Translations under genes and position numbers: made by a program
Shown: positions 23,605 to 36,696 of the stretch, in pieces
How positions within the stretch are numbered: the stretch's first letter is position 1
Layout of the letters: the number at the start of each line of letters is the position of its first letter
Source of the DNA: Circinella umbellata
Taxonomy: Eukaryota; Mucoromycota; Mucoromycetes; Mucorales; Lichtheimiaceae
Length of the DNA: 64,000 bases
Assembly: GCA_025093555.1 (NCBI GenBank)
Contig: JAIWNF010000026.1
Span: 372,001 to 436,000 of the forward strand
Direction of reading: 5' to 3'
Notes under the pieces: model-generated
Database searches by the model: none
The model's input: the letters and a program-made list of their open reading frames with translations, nothing else
Told to the model about the DNA's origin: nothing

Positions 23605-26600
23605 CTTACCTCTAAATGACTCAATGTGATTGCACTAGTAGCTTCCTTTCTACCCTCCACCAATGTTAACATTGCTTGCCCAATAGGGTCCAATCCAGTA
23701 TTCAAAGTCATTGCTGTCGATAACCATCCCAAAGGATAATCTTTTGGTGTACCCATCCCTGTATTCCAAAATTCGGATATAATATACCATGCATCACTAA
23801 TCCTCATCCAAACTTTCATACCAACATGGAATGCAAATGCTTGTCGATAGTTTGTGATTAGTAATGGAATACCATTCTTTTGAATTCGAACATCTTTTAT
23901 ACTTGGTGCATCGTGTGTTTCATTTTGTTTATCGTCGTCCGTACTTTCGGGTAATCGAGCCACATTCAAAACGGGTGCAATGGATACACCATCAATACAA
24001 CTTTTCATATTTACAAGATCCCTTTATAAACAATATATACATACATATATTTAGAAAAATCAATTCGTTTCCTTGACAACAATATTTCTTTTTTCATCTC
24101 TCATCCATAAATTCCCCCACCCGTCCCAAATATTATTCTTACCAAGTATATAATAAGCCAGTACAAGTTAAACATAATAACCATTGATCAGAACAATGTA
24201 ACAAAACAGTCGTGCTTTCAAGTACAATAGGTGGAAGTATCCTTCGACCTGCAGTAGAATAAACATGGATACTTGCATCCTCACATGCCACTGCCGAAAA
24301 TTTTCCATTACCCGTCATTAACATGATAGCACTTGGTAAATAGTCTTGCCATAATGTTTGACCTCCTTTGGATGTTACTGTTAATCGTGCACATTGTTGT
24401 TCATTATCAGATTCTTCATCTTCATCATCAGAATTCTCTGCTCTAACTGGATTGTTACATTCCATCACGGCTTTAGTTGCTTCATCACGTATAGGTCGTA
24501 TAAATGTTGATTTAACCTTGGGTACACCCAATCGAATTTTACTTTTTGATGAAGCAGGTGGCAACATGGCTGAATCCATCCATATAGGTCGTTTTCTATG
24601 CCGTTCTACTTCATCCACATCCATGACTGTTTCTGATCCACTAGATCTTTTAGTGCCTAGTGCAGCCGCTCGAATGCCTTTATTTGGTATACTGGCTGAT
24701 GGAAAATCGTAAACAATAGTCGCATCGTTTCCTGACATAATCATAGCTGTAGGTCGTGAATCATCTTGTTGTTGCATTATCTATTAACAATATGTGATAT
24801 ATGTGTAGAGGGAAAAAATGAGGAATCATTAGACTAGCATATTTTTTTTTTAGTTAATAGTGAATAAAAACAGACAGATGCAATTGCTTACCCTTGACTG
24901 TGAATTATTTTGTGATGAAGAATTAGGGCGTGGTGACATTGAACTTTTTGTACGAATAGTAACAGGCTTTATCCGACGTTTTCCATCTTTACCAATTGTA
25001 ACAGTTTGTTGTACAATTGTATCGGACTTTTCTGAAGCAGATCTGAAGTCTGTATTTTCTGATTGTGATTGAATACCATTATTATTCTTGTTTTTATCTG
25101 GTGTTTCATTTACAGACGTATGTAATCCTGTAGCGATATCATGTCCATTAGTTGCTAAAGAAGAGGGTGATGGTTGTGATGGTGATGGTAATTCAAGATG
25201 ATTATCTTTATCATTTTGTTCATCGGTATTAGAAGTTGTTAATGTTGTTATATTATGAATAATATTACTGGATGTGTGATGATCATTGTTATTTGTAATG
25301 GATGTATGTGATATAAAAGGTCCCATAAGATCATGTATTCGTTGATTTCTCGATGCTGTTGCATTTTGTTCTTCACGTTCTAATTGCCCAATGCTTTCCG
25401 GGTATACTCCATTGTTGCCTACAATTCCATTTGCTCCTTTATATCCATATTTTGATAATTGTTCTACCAGCTCTTCGTCTGATGCACTGTGTGATAATAT
25501 ATCGTCCATCCTTAAAAATGCAACAGTACCGTCATGAGAACATGCTAAAAGTGCTTTTCCATCCGGCGTCCTATATATAATAATAACCAGTATTAGTACA
25601 ATGTAAAAACACATGTAAGCTGACGCTCCTATCATATAGCCTCGTGATTATAATAAGTCAAAACTGCTTTACCATGCCAAATCATATACGTTTCCATCAA
25701 AAATGTCCATAGCGACACAAACAGGCCGACAATATTTTGTAATCCATAATGATACTCCTCGATCCTGACCACCTAATGCACATACTGTACCTAATGATTC
25801 ACCTGTATCTGGTGTTTCATTAGTACTATTATTACTTCCATCATCTTCATTTGGAAAATAGAACAATTTTGGATTGAAGCACTAAATGAAAAAGAAAAAA
25901 ATACCATTGACTGTTTCAGTTTTTTTATTCCTTAGTAAAGAAAATAAAAACAGGGTCAAATCCATGTTAACTGTCACTTACTGCCACTTCAATAGGCAAT
26001 TGGTGTCCCACCAATGATACGTCTGTTGTCCAATCCTCTCTTGAAATGATTGCTGCGATACAATGCACTCCGTTAACTGCATTTGATGTAACAATATGTG
26101 ATCCATTGGGTGACCAACTATAACATATATGAAGGGTATGTAAGAAAAATACATTATCCTTGCTACTCGATTTATGAAAATAATAAATCTCTTATTTACC
26201 TAAGTCGTCGAAATAATGTGGTGCCAGGTGCATTGATAAAAGGACCCTTTATTTCTTGTTCAAGCCCCCAATCAGATGTACGCCAAACTTTTAACATTTT
26301 ATCGTCTGACTGACATGCCAAATACTTTCCTACTGGATCCCATGCTACTCCTTTTACAAATCCTCCATGTTGATCAATCTTTGTTACTTGTGCTAAATCA
26401 AACATTACATATTGAATCATTTAGTATAAAAGAATAATAATAATGATCTTGTACGTAAGAAAAAAAAACAACTTACAAAAATCGGATCCGTTCCAAACAA
26501 CAACTGCACCATCAACACCACATGAAGCAAGATATTGATTATCTTTCGACCATGCAAGGTCTTGTACATCGGATTCGTGGGCTCGTAAATATTTGACAGG

Positions 26601-27313
26601 TCTCCAAGGTTCATGATTAACAACTGTACTACCAAAAACTGTTTCTGATGTGGCATCCCTAAACATAGTATTACATAAACAACTGTCAGTATAAATAAAC
26701 ACAGGTGTGAAAAGAGAAGTAATTTTTTTACCTATCCAATTCCCATACGATAATAACATTGTCATTATCGGAACTAGAAGCGAGATAACGGCCTTCTTCG
26801 TTGGACCAACGTACGCAAAGAACTGCGCCTATTAAAGAACAATAAGAAAATACATACTATTATCAGTTATTGTATACTAAAAAAGAGAAAAAGATAAAGA
26901 GAGAAAACCGATCTACTTACCACTATGACGTTGCATGGTACATAATAGTTGATGATTATCAGGATTATTTTCTTCACTTTCATTAAATAAACTTTCTGTA
27001 CTCCAGATCTTTACAGTTGCATCTAAATATTCATAAGTTGCAATATATTTAGTTTTATTTAAGTGGTACTGACTTTTCATGGTTTTATCTTATTCTATTT
27101 TATTTATTTACCTAAACCTCCAGTTGCTATTCTTTTTCCATCTGGATGAACATGAATAGAATAAATGCAAGGCTTAACACCTTTTTCACGATCTATTTTA
27201 TGTTAGCAAAATGAATAAATCGATTAGAAAGAGAAAATAGTTTTTTACAATTAAACAGAAAAAAGAGTAAGTTTACCTGAATGTGTGATCCAATTAGGTT
27301 TAAAAATGATCAT
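23087..27313 (-). CDS. HIR1: HIR complex histone chaperone HIR1/HIRA
   Basis: Fourteen exons on the minus strand join in frame to 1000 residues: 27313-27277, 27192-27112, 27022-26921, 26828-26732, 26658-26477, 26392-26200, 26117-25982, 25881-25673, 25570-24892, 24780-24143, 24021-23610, 23520-23378, 23276-23240, 23143-23087. HIRA-type proteins deposit H3-H4 independently of replication together with ASF1. The N terminus MIIFKPNWITHSD and SIHVHPDGKRIATGG matches the family start. WD40 repeats fill residues 1 to about 370 (DxxVIIVWELD, LASCGVDGAVVVW, DKMLKVWRTS). A low-complexity linker leads to the B motif near residue 540 (GKDGKRRIKPVTI), the known ASF1-contact type. The C-terminal HIRA/TUP1-like domain spans about 700-940 (QTLWQDYLPSA, DAWYIISEFW, DYPLGWLSTAM). 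Length fits HIRA/Hir1. A single fused protein carries both the WD40 and Hira domains and the B motif, as in HIRA. Confidence 0.93.
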
Positions 27314-28386
27314 CCGAATTAAATACGCGTGAACAGCCGCGTTTATATATTGAACAAGTTACGTTTGAAAGTGGTATTGAAAAGAAGTATATTTTATATA
27401 TTATATCTATATATGTATATATATCTATACTTCTATATATATATATAGGTATATATGTATTGATATATGTTTTTAGAGGAAGTGTATCAACGAATTAAAA
27501 AAAGGCAGTCATTTCCTCTCTCTATACTCGAAAAAAAAGATCTGGGAAGGCCGCGCAGACAGTGTGTAAAAGGACCGAAAAGTTATCGTTTCTTAATAAC
27601 TGAAAACGAGTTAATACTTTAACGGGGGGATTATTTGATGTCTATTTTTCAAAATGTTTTTTGGTACCTTATTTATATTCAAGATGAAATCATCTTAGCT
27701 ATTATGTTCTGAATTATTTCTGTTATCATGAGAATTAAATATAGTTATTGTCCTCTTAATTAATAGTTGTTTATTGTTGTTATGGTACATCATTTTTTTT
27801 CATGTATTTGATCCTGTATAATTATTCCTTTCGTGCTTTTTTTTTTTGTTACCGAAACTCAAAATTTTTGGTAACCCGCATGAATAAGTTTTTTTTTTTT
27901 TTTTCCACAATAGGTTCTTCTTTAACAAGTAAATAAGTTACCATGTACGACCATTTTTCACTATAGATTCATTTATTTATAATTTATAATGAAAATTTCA
28001 TTATTATGAATATCAACAAGAAATTTCCTTTTTTTCATCTGACATTATTTTTTCTGCAACCAAGTTTAATATGGTTTCTGAGGACTTAAGGGAGTGTGAC
28101 TCTATCTGTAGGTCAGCAAAAATTATATTTTAAGTCAAGTTTTTTCAACTTCAACACATTTGTCAAAGTGGTTTGATTCCTTGATTACCTAACAAAATAG
28201 CTCATAGAAAAAAAAACTATTACGTAGATCCTTTTATGCATTATAATCATATTCCATTTCCCCTCTTTTTGTTTTCGTTCTCGTAGTCGTAGAATCATAT
28301 TTTTGTGCTTGTCTTATCGACACAAACTTCAGACCACGTCAATCTTTTTTAAATCCTATCTTGAAGTTTGTTGATCGCCTTGTGTT
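27314..28386. other. region between HIR1 start and Fanzor-like remnant
   Basis: About 1.07 kb with no supported gene. The first 300 bases hold TA-rich alternations (about 27390-27460) and are the likely HIR1 promoter. The rest contains T and A homopolymers. It is the 3' flank of the Fanzor-like remnant, where a guide RNA would be expected in an active element; none is recognised by eye. Confidence 0.45.
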
Positions 28387-30075
28387 TTATTGGGAATTAA
28401 TACGACGAGACTTGCGGATCACTGCTTGGGGTCGTTGTCCACGTTCAAGGATGGAGGTGGCTATAGATGCTTGCACATTTCCTGCACTTCCATCACGATG
28501 AAATCTCTTGTGGCAATTTTCGCTAACACGGACACGAATGACTTTTTCTTTGCCTTGATTATCCAAATTATTTATATTGACTTGTCGACTAGGAGCAGGG
28601 GGGGGGGCGGCGTAAATACTCTACATACATTATTTCACCTTCCATAAACAATGACAGCATAGTTTACTACTACAGTATTCATCAATACGTGACAAGTCGA
28701 TTTGAACAGGCTCTTGCCGTGCCTTGGCGCGGTCATAAAGTTTATCGGCAAATTGTTACAAGTCCTGGCTTGGCACCCTTTCGATTACCTGTATCCATTC
28801 CATCCAACCCCATACTAATCAAGAATTTGTTCTTTCTTGTAGACAGTTTTGAAAGGGCACCTTTTTCAATTTCACGTTGACAAGATGCGTCTGCCATATT
28901 AATAATTCGTTCACATGCCTTATCAATTTCTGAGCGCATTGACATTTTTGTATTTCAGGAACGATGAAGTTCTGCTTTGCTTGAGTGCGCATCATGCAAT
29001 CTAAAGTCCCGGTCTTCGGCTTGACAGGTACGGATAAAAGTCAAAATTTTAACCACATTGGATGTTTTGCTGCCACCACTTTTTGCTAAATCACATTGAA
29101 TGTTGTGGACTGAAGTCTGTTCGTTTCGATTTTCTAACCACTTTCTATTGATAGGTTCACGACCATAAAGTTCATCTCGTCTAATGGTATGTTGTACACG
29201 ATGTTCTGTATTTGTAGGAAGATAAAGGCACCGACAGTCCATGTTTCACCCAGATCAGTTCCAAAAACACCTTCGTATTCGTCGAAAAGATTTGCATCAT
29301 GTTGCCCAAGCTCTTCGCATTTTCTGAAAGCAAATTTACGGATTTCGGGAAGGTATTTGAATTGACGTTGTTGTTGTTTTCGACGTGGGTGGACCCAATC
29401 AGTCATGACAGCTTGTAAACAGACATCATTTGTTCGAAGCATGCGTATTGTGTATCGTGGGATTTGGCGTTCATTTTCAAGCATCTTGCGTAAGTCAGTA
29501 GCATGTTTGGATCGTTTGATATTGACAAGATTTGGCAAGTCAATTACAGCACTTTTTCCTAAATCAACAATAAATGATAATGCTTCTTCAGCACCGGGCG
29601 ACATCTTGCTTGAATGTTTCGGGAGCATTATTTTCAAGAGCATCAAATAGTAATGTTTCTTCAATAATTAACATAAAAAAGAGATTGATTGAAAAAAATT
29701 AGATAGAGTACTATTAATCACAAATATATCTCACTTTTTGAAACTTACAATTTTTTGTGTTGTTAATTGTCAAAATGTCTTGATGTGTTTCTGCTCGCTG
29801 AAGTTTATGATGTATATAATTCTTGGTAGATTTGACAAAGTCGCCCATACAAGTAAGTGTATTTCTGGTATATGAGCCATATAATGGGATAAATACGTTC
29901 TTGCTTGGTGCCGTTGGACAAATAGAAAAGGAAGTCTTTCCTGGATAATCTTCAAGAATCTGAGCCAATATAGATGGTAAAATATAAGCATGCTCAGTGG
30001 ATCCAGCTTCGTCTTGACTATCATTATCATCTTAGCCTTGATTTGACGCTTTATCAGAATTAGCATCACGTTGTC
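28387..30075 (-). pseudogene. broken TnpB/Fanzor-like RuvC nuclease gene
   Basis: The minus strand reads a RuvC-fold protein across several frames. In order there is an N-terminal block near 29980-29760, a probable intron (donor at about 29750), and a helical segment at 29620-29300. The RuvC-I-like motif GTDLGETWTVGAF follows at about 29230-29270. After a frame change comes a block with YGREPINRKWLENR. Then SMGLDGMDTGNRKGAKPG leads to IDEYCSSKLCCHC at about 28642-28690 (catalytic Glu plus first Cys pair). The end is SENCHKRFHRDGSAGNVQAS at about 28470-28520 (RuvC-III Asp in an HRD context) and GQRPQAVIR before TAA. This Asp...Glu-CxxC...C/H-HRD order is that of IS605 OrfB/TnpB and eukaryotic Fanzor nucleases. 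At least three frameshifts and in-frame stops make it a pseudogene. Fold assignment is by motif order and is fairly strong; subfamily is unknown. Confidence 0.72.
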
Positions 30076-33000
30076 GTCGTAAACCAGTCGTTGGTTGATT
30101 AACGTTACTAATCGTTTTATATATCTAGCAAAGCAGTAAGATTGATTTGTTCATGGATACTTATCAACTGTTTGTATCTCCATGTATAATCCTAACAATG
30201 ACAAGCAAATATGTACTGTCAAAATATGTTCTCATTTCTCTTCCACTAATCCATGTCTTAATATGTAGAACAATGATATTACAATCGTTGGTCTTTTTTT
30301 TTCATTCTGGCCAGCATGTTGCATACTTATTTTTTTTTTCATTATTATTACTAATAATATAATATCCTATTTTAATATCACAAGAAAGAATATATTTTTT
30401 ATGACACTCTTTTTGTAATTTTTCTTAATCATATTGATCAATATTCGTATGCTTATGCGTGGACCATTGTTTATTTTTTTTAAAAAAAAAGAAAAACCTA
30501 TCTTTGTTGATATAAGTATAGTTCCTCCCTCGCAAAGAATATTGCTATTCGACTAATGGTAATACACCTGTCTTTGAAACAAATTGATTTTTCTACTCAC
30601 GAGTATATGTATCTTTACAACAACCATTTTGTTGTATAAACAAAAGGAAAAAATATTACTGATTTACAAATCATAATATGTTTATATTCTACTTACGTGT
30701 ATTAAATTTAACCTGGAGTTGGTAAGTCATAATTTCTTCATATAAGATTTCTTCTTTTGTATTATTAATTTACTCATCACAAAGATGATTTATAAATTAT
30801 GTTCTGTTGTCAAAAATATAAAATTAACCGTTAAAGAAGTGTGTATATCAATATATACCATCGTCAGTATTGATAAATGGTATAGGAAAGTGCTGCTGTA
30901 CCACCCTAGTCATTCCAAGAACCTGGGTTTTGTGTAACCAAATTAGAACGCGTGTTCATATAATGGAGAAGTCATTGATTTCTTTTCTTTCTATATATTC
31001 TGTCATGGGATACCTATTTCATGTAATATCATACTATCAGAAAATTACCCTCTATTAACAGTAAATACATAGTATATATTTCATAAAAGTCCACAAAAGT
31101 ATTCACTTATTATGTATGCCTGTTTCATAACACTAATATCATATTTATCAAGAACTTTATTTCAAATAGAATCTGCTATGCTAGATTCTCTGTATTATTT
31201 AACATAAACCTAGCACCGAATAAAATGGCTATTGTCCTGTTTTTTAAAGATCGTTTTGATAATATGTTAGTGCTCATTTTTATCATTTTTTTTTGGATAT
31301 TACTTATTCTATCCACAAACTTCAGATATAAATCAGACAAAAAAGATCGATCAGCTTGGAAAAAGAAACACGATCTAATTTATCACTAACGATAGTAAGA
31401 ATGCTATTTCGAGAAAAATAATTAGAAATAGTTAATACGTATATGTTTACATATACATGAGGTATTCTCTTGGTGTAGCATATAAATCATCCATCACCAC
31501 GTCGAAACACACACCTTTTATATGAACCACAACAATCCCAATCATGTGTTACGTATGTATGAATAAATTAGCACTGAATAACTGAGAAAATAAAATCGTT
31601 GATTTCTTAAGCAAGACGTAGAGCAATATAGAAAAATAATTACATACGAACATTATGAAGTTTTCTTGGTAACGCATTTTTTTTAATCGTGAGCTGTTAT
31701 CATAGAGTGCGCGTTTCGCTTATAATTACCAAGATTTTATTTCAAAGACTTTAAAGAATTTCTAAGCCATACAAATAAACACTCCATCTTTTTAAATCCA
31801 TAACATATATTTTAATACATATTTAAAACCTTTATTATGAATTAAATTCTCAAAAAAAATAACTCTTGTGAAGCTGAAAGTTGTCAAAGTTACGTACGTA
31901 ATAGGTAAGACTAGATAGTGATATATTAGCAGAATGAAACGTTCGGATTAGCGTATCTCAGTTAAGTTACACGGACTCTTATACTAAGTGGACGGAGATG
32001 TTGAAACGTATTGATAGGCAACTTTAAGGTTTGGTGATACTGTATAATTATCATATTCTTATGCAAAAAACGTAAGCAAGCCGCAAAAAAAAATAGTAGC
32101 TAAAAAATGACAGTATGGCATTCATTTTTATCCTGAATTCTTCAGCTATGGCATAGATACTGAGCTGTGATAGAAACCAATCGTGATTTAGATAAAGCAA
32201 TCGACGACTGGTATCCACTATATCTTATAGATAACTTCTTGATCAATTAGTAGCAAGGGTCTTTCTTTAATTCTGAAAGTAGAAGATAACAATTGAATTT
32301 GTGGTATGCATAATACAGATTCAGCTTCCAAGGAAAATTGACCCAACTTCTTGGCTTCTGTATTGTTTGCTTTTAACGAGACTCAACTACAATACGATGA
32401 TTTTTTTTAGCAAAGCTTGTAGGTTCAAATAAATACTCGTTCAAAGAATTCTCAGTTGATGAACTTTTCAACTTGGTGCAAAAATAGTTTTTCAAGAAGT
32501 ACGTGTGCCTTTATAACATTTTGTCATACCGGTCTTTATTTATAGAGTTTACATCACTTCATCTCTCGCCAATTTTTATTATTTCAGTAACAATAAGCAT
32601 GTTATTTATCATATAAGAAGTGGTATTTACAAAGATAAAATTCCAAAAATACGTCTGAGCCACACTTGCCTTTTTACGCATTAGGATACATATTATTCTT
32701 TCTAGTGGTACAGCATGTAGTTAAGGGAACTCAACTGCTGTTACACAAAGGAGGACAGTACGTAAGAGATTTGTTTGTGGCCTACGATATATAATTATAA
32801 TCTTTGAAAATAAGTGAAATAGAACAGTGTAAAAATCAACACATTAAAATCTCCAAAAAATTATGTAAATTAGATTAGGAACAGTCAAGTGATTGATTTA
32901 GGAAAGAAAACAGAGCAAAGAAACTTATTTGCTTATTAAGATTATGTACCTCTTTACAATTTCTGTTACACAAATTGATCAAACCTTCTTTATTCTCGAA

Positions 33001-33323
33001 ACAATCTTTTCGTAAAATATCAAATGATTTCACCATCTTTTATAACGTCTTGCATGATGACATTTATCATTTTACATATTAATGTAGCTAATAATACATA
33101 TCATCTGTCGGAATGCCTTTTTTTAAAAAAAAAATTCAAATGCACATCGTTCAATAGTAAATTTCACAATGAAATCAAAATATAGTTTAAAGACCATTAG
33201 AATGATACAAACCCAACCGATACATTGTGAGATTGTGGTACGAAGGCTTAGTTTGTCATATAATGGCTGAAAAGTGAAGATCCAGGCCTCTTGCTTCCCT
33301 ATTTTCACTACTCTATCATAATA
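30076..33323. other. 3.2 kb gene-poor region before kelch gene A
   Basis: I see no coding region that I can support. The DNA is AT-rich with many stops in all frames and no protein-like stretch longer than about 60 codons. The last 100 bases hold the conserved block shared by the kelch genes (33227-33250). A TA-rich and T-run mixture near 30300-30480 follows the start side of the Fanzor-like remnant. Confidence 0.45.
33227..33250 (+). promoter_or_regulatory. conserved upstream block of kelch gene A
   Basis: GTGAGATTGTGGTACGAAGG followed by CTTA lies 97 bases upstream of the ATG. Nearly the same sequence occurs upstream of copies B and C (consensus TGAGATTGTcGTACaAgGCTTA) in otherwise diverged flanks, which suggests a shared promoter element. 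Confidence 0.55.
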
Positions 33324-35664
33324 ATGAAAATCTTTCCAGTAACGAAAAGACTCATTCCACTGTTGTTGTCAATAACATGCGGGACACTAATCTATGCCTT
33401 TGCGCCGACACCTCGCACTGATCCAAGTAAACATTATACTCCTGCCCCTGTTCAAATGTCAAAATACTATGATATTATGTTTTAAGCATTGAAACAATTT
33501 CAACTCTTTTGTCTATTATTATTATTTTTTGCAGTGTGCGGGTATATGCCAAATGAAGCAAAAATTTACTGTTACGGAGGGCAACAAAGAGGAGCCAATG
33601 GAATGACATCTAGTTTTCAACAGTATTTTTTCAGTTTGAGTCTAACACAAGATTGGGAAGTTGGTAAAATGCTCACTGGTTGGGAGATAGTAACTCAAGA
33701 CCTTGGGCCAAATGTCAACTTTGCAATGGTAATTGTACCCAATGAGAATCTCATTTTTATGCATGGGGGTGGCATATCGACTGAAATACAAACTAGATAT
33801 AAAGCTGCATATTTCAATACGACCGATAGTGTTGCTGGTTGGAAGCAAGTTATTCCAGAGCAGACTGGAAGTAGAGTGTAAGTATAATAATTGTTGTCAT
33901 TCAACTGATGATACAATGTCTTCAGTATAATGGGAGTAGCAATAATAATTGATGTGTTGTTAACAAGTAGATATACATATAAATAGTACAACCCATTCAG
34001 CCGTACTTGGACCAGATAATTCGACAATCTATATTTGGGGTGGGATGAGGTATGTGTTGATGAATTTTTTTAATGAGCTATTGTAGGAGAGGATTGTCGT
34101 ATTAACAAGCTATATTTATTATAAAAAGAAATGTATTTACCGGTGCTATGGAGCCTGGTGATGAAAAGTATCCTCTTTCAATGCACACGTTAGACATCAA
34201 AGTAAATTAAATAATATTTTTTTAATACTTCTTAATGAATATAAAGTGATTATTTTTAATTTAAACTTTTATAATACATAGAATTGGCGATGGGGTACTG
34301 GAAGTGTGGCCCCGCAACCATTAACCTTTGCTCAGTCAGTAATTGTCGGATCAACTATTTATTACATCGGTGGATATAGGATAGAGGGGGAAATAGTTCG
34401 TGCGAACACAATGGATAGTGTCCTGATGTATAACACTGAATCTAGTGGTTGGCAAAGACAAAGTATCGGTGGAACAGTAACACCATCAACAAGAGTAGGC
34501 CATACAGTAACTTTAAGTAAGCTTAACTACTCAAATACTTTTTATTTTTTTTATTGCGGCTTATTATTGTAAAACTGTATAGAACGATAAAAATTTTGTA
34601 TAGTTTTTAATATGACTTTATTTAATATTAGAGCCAAGTACGGGCGAAATTATTGTATTCGGTGGAGTAAATCCAGGTAAAATGAATCAAATTATTCGAA
34701 CAATTGGTGGACCATGTGCATGATATTGAATCAGTAAAATTTATATATAATTTCATTTATGACGATATTACAGGGGACCAAGGTGCGACCCGCGATGACT
34801 ATTTTTATTTATTGAGCACCCAAGGAGGTAACTTAACTTGGAGCACGAGAGAATTGGGAGGTTTTCTCGATGCTGTAGGGATAGTTGGTCATTCTTGTAT
34901 GTATGGTTTTCTATTCAATGATTATTGGTTATTGTTATTGTTATGTTTTTTTTAGTTTAAAACAGTTCACACACTAGTACTAGTATAACTTCTTTTTCAT
35001 GTTAATAACCAATGCCATCGCTCCATTAACGCTTGCACATTTCTTTTTGGTAGCTGTTCTTGCTGAAGATTATTTATTGGTTATGTTCGGAGCTATTAAT
35101 TGGGACAACAAAACATCGATTTATATTTTTGCAAATGATGTCCGGGTACTGGATGTAAATTCATGGACTTGGTTAACCTCTATTAGTGCTTTAACTCCCG
35201 AAGCAAGACTCACAACGACTGAATCCGAAGAATCCGAAGAATCCGAAGAAGAAAAAGGTGACGACAATAATGAACCTTCTATTAGTATAGGAACAATAGT
35301 AGGAGCAGTGGTCGGTGGTGTAGCAGGTCTTGCTATCATTATCGGAATTATTGCTTTCTTATTGCTTAGAAGAAGAAAAAACCGGAAGTTGGAAAAAGAG
35401 GAAAACAAAATCAGCAGCGCTAGAATGCTTTCTGGTGAAAATGAACGTACGTACCTACCTATAAATGTTATTCTCATCACTTTTTTTGTAGTATAATTGA
35501 CAACCTATTTTCTAAAAATGATGATTTTTTTTTCTATAGCAGACGGAACTGTGAAAAATTTATCGGAATCCTCCACTGTTGAAGATCAGCAATCTGCTTT
35601 TATCAGCTCCGAAAAACCAGCTTTATTTATGAAAAATCCAGTTAAACCTGACGGTGGATATTAA
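33324..35664 (+). CDS. kelch-propeller type I membrane protein, copy A
   Basis: Nine exons join in frame to 500 residues: 33324-33426, 33535-33877, 33987-34049, 34129-34201, 34282-34516, 34632-34676, 34774-34896, 35054-35446, 35540-35664. The ATG at 33324 gives a signal peptide (MKIFPVTKRLIPLLLSITCG). Residues about 35-385 form kelch/galactose-oxidase-like repeats, seen as 'GG' pairs and Trp/Tyr spacings (YCYGGQQ, FMHGGG, TIYIWGGM, IYYIGGY, IIVFGGVNP, LVMFGAIN). A Glu/Ser-rich stalk (ESEESEESEEEKGDD) precedes a glycine-rich transmembrane helix near 407-431 (TIVGAVVGGVAGLAIIIG). An RRRKNR stop-transfer and a short cytoplasmic tail ending VKPDGGY follow. It should be a surface or endomembrane receptor-like protein with an extracellular propeller. 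Ligand and function are unknown. Copies B and C have identical exon layout and phases. Confidence 0.85.
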
Positions 35665-35762
35665 TAATACACCATTGAAATACGACGAAATAATCTTTAC
35701 GCTAACTAATGTTATATCAATCTAAATATTTGATTCTTTACTTTAATTTTTAATGTACTATA

Positions 35763-35826
35763 AACAAGCTATCTAACTAGTAATAGCAACGATTTATTAT
35801 TATAGTGTACATAACTACTGCTTTCA
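35763..35826 (+). repeat. 3' flank block shared with copy B
   Basis: About 100 bases after the stop of copy A, a stretch of some 60 bases (AAGCTAT...ACTA.TAATA...TTTATTATTATAGTGTAC then ATAACT) closely matches 42123-42184 after copy B. It is either duplicated 3' untranslated sequence or a kept 3'-end signal. Confidence 0.6.
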
Positions 35827-35829
35827 CTT

Positions 35830-36696
35830 TTTTTTATATAAAAGATATTCTATACGACTACTCAACTTTTGATAAACACATTGAACTTAAGTAATGTTTT
35901 AATTCACATTTACTCCTTATTGCTGATAATGATACTATCCAAATAACTAACGCCTGTGCGGTTAACAAAATTGTTAAATGACACAAGTTACCAATGAAAT
36001 CATATTTATACGTAAAGAACGCGATATATACCAATTAAATATATCCTGCTGACTCCTTGTTAGAAATGAATCGTGGAATATACATCAGAGAGGTTCTTAT
36101 ACATATATTGCTGTTCTTTAATGAGTTATCGCCTGCTACGTAATAATATTATTATAACAAGCAACCCGTCGCAGGTCGGTCGATAACTATTGAATAGGTA
36201 CGTAAATAAATAAAAAAAGAACTACAGATAAAATCAATGTAGTTAAAAAAAATACATTGGTTTCAGGCCTATATGTTATCAAACGTAGCAAATCGTGAAT
36301 AATACAGTGAACAACTTTTACTTTTAATTTGCATGGCGCCACATTATAGTCTTTAAAAATAAATGACGTATTGCTGGGCATTATCTCGATCCCTTTTCTT
36401 TTTAGCATATTGTAATAAATGTCATATCGAGTTTAATCTTACTGTCAAAGTCTCGACCAAAAGTTATTTTTAAAGCAGTTTAAAATCATGCACAAAAAAG
36501 AAACATTAGGAAGAATTAAGGCCGTGTTAAAGCACCTGGCGCCAATCATTTTACAAGTTAAGCAACAGCTTCAGCCAATAAAATCCCGACTTAACGTCTA
36601 TGTGGGACCTAAGTTTATGTGTACTAAGATCGTTTATGCGCGTATGAAATTTTCTATTTTTTTTTATACAACACAGGTTTTCTCTCTTGTTATAAT
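35830..36696. other. spacer between copy A and the Fanzor-like remnant
   Basis: About 870 bases of AT-rich DNA without a supported gene. No clear terminal inverted repeat or target duplication for the adjacent element could be recognised by eye. Confidence 0.4.
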
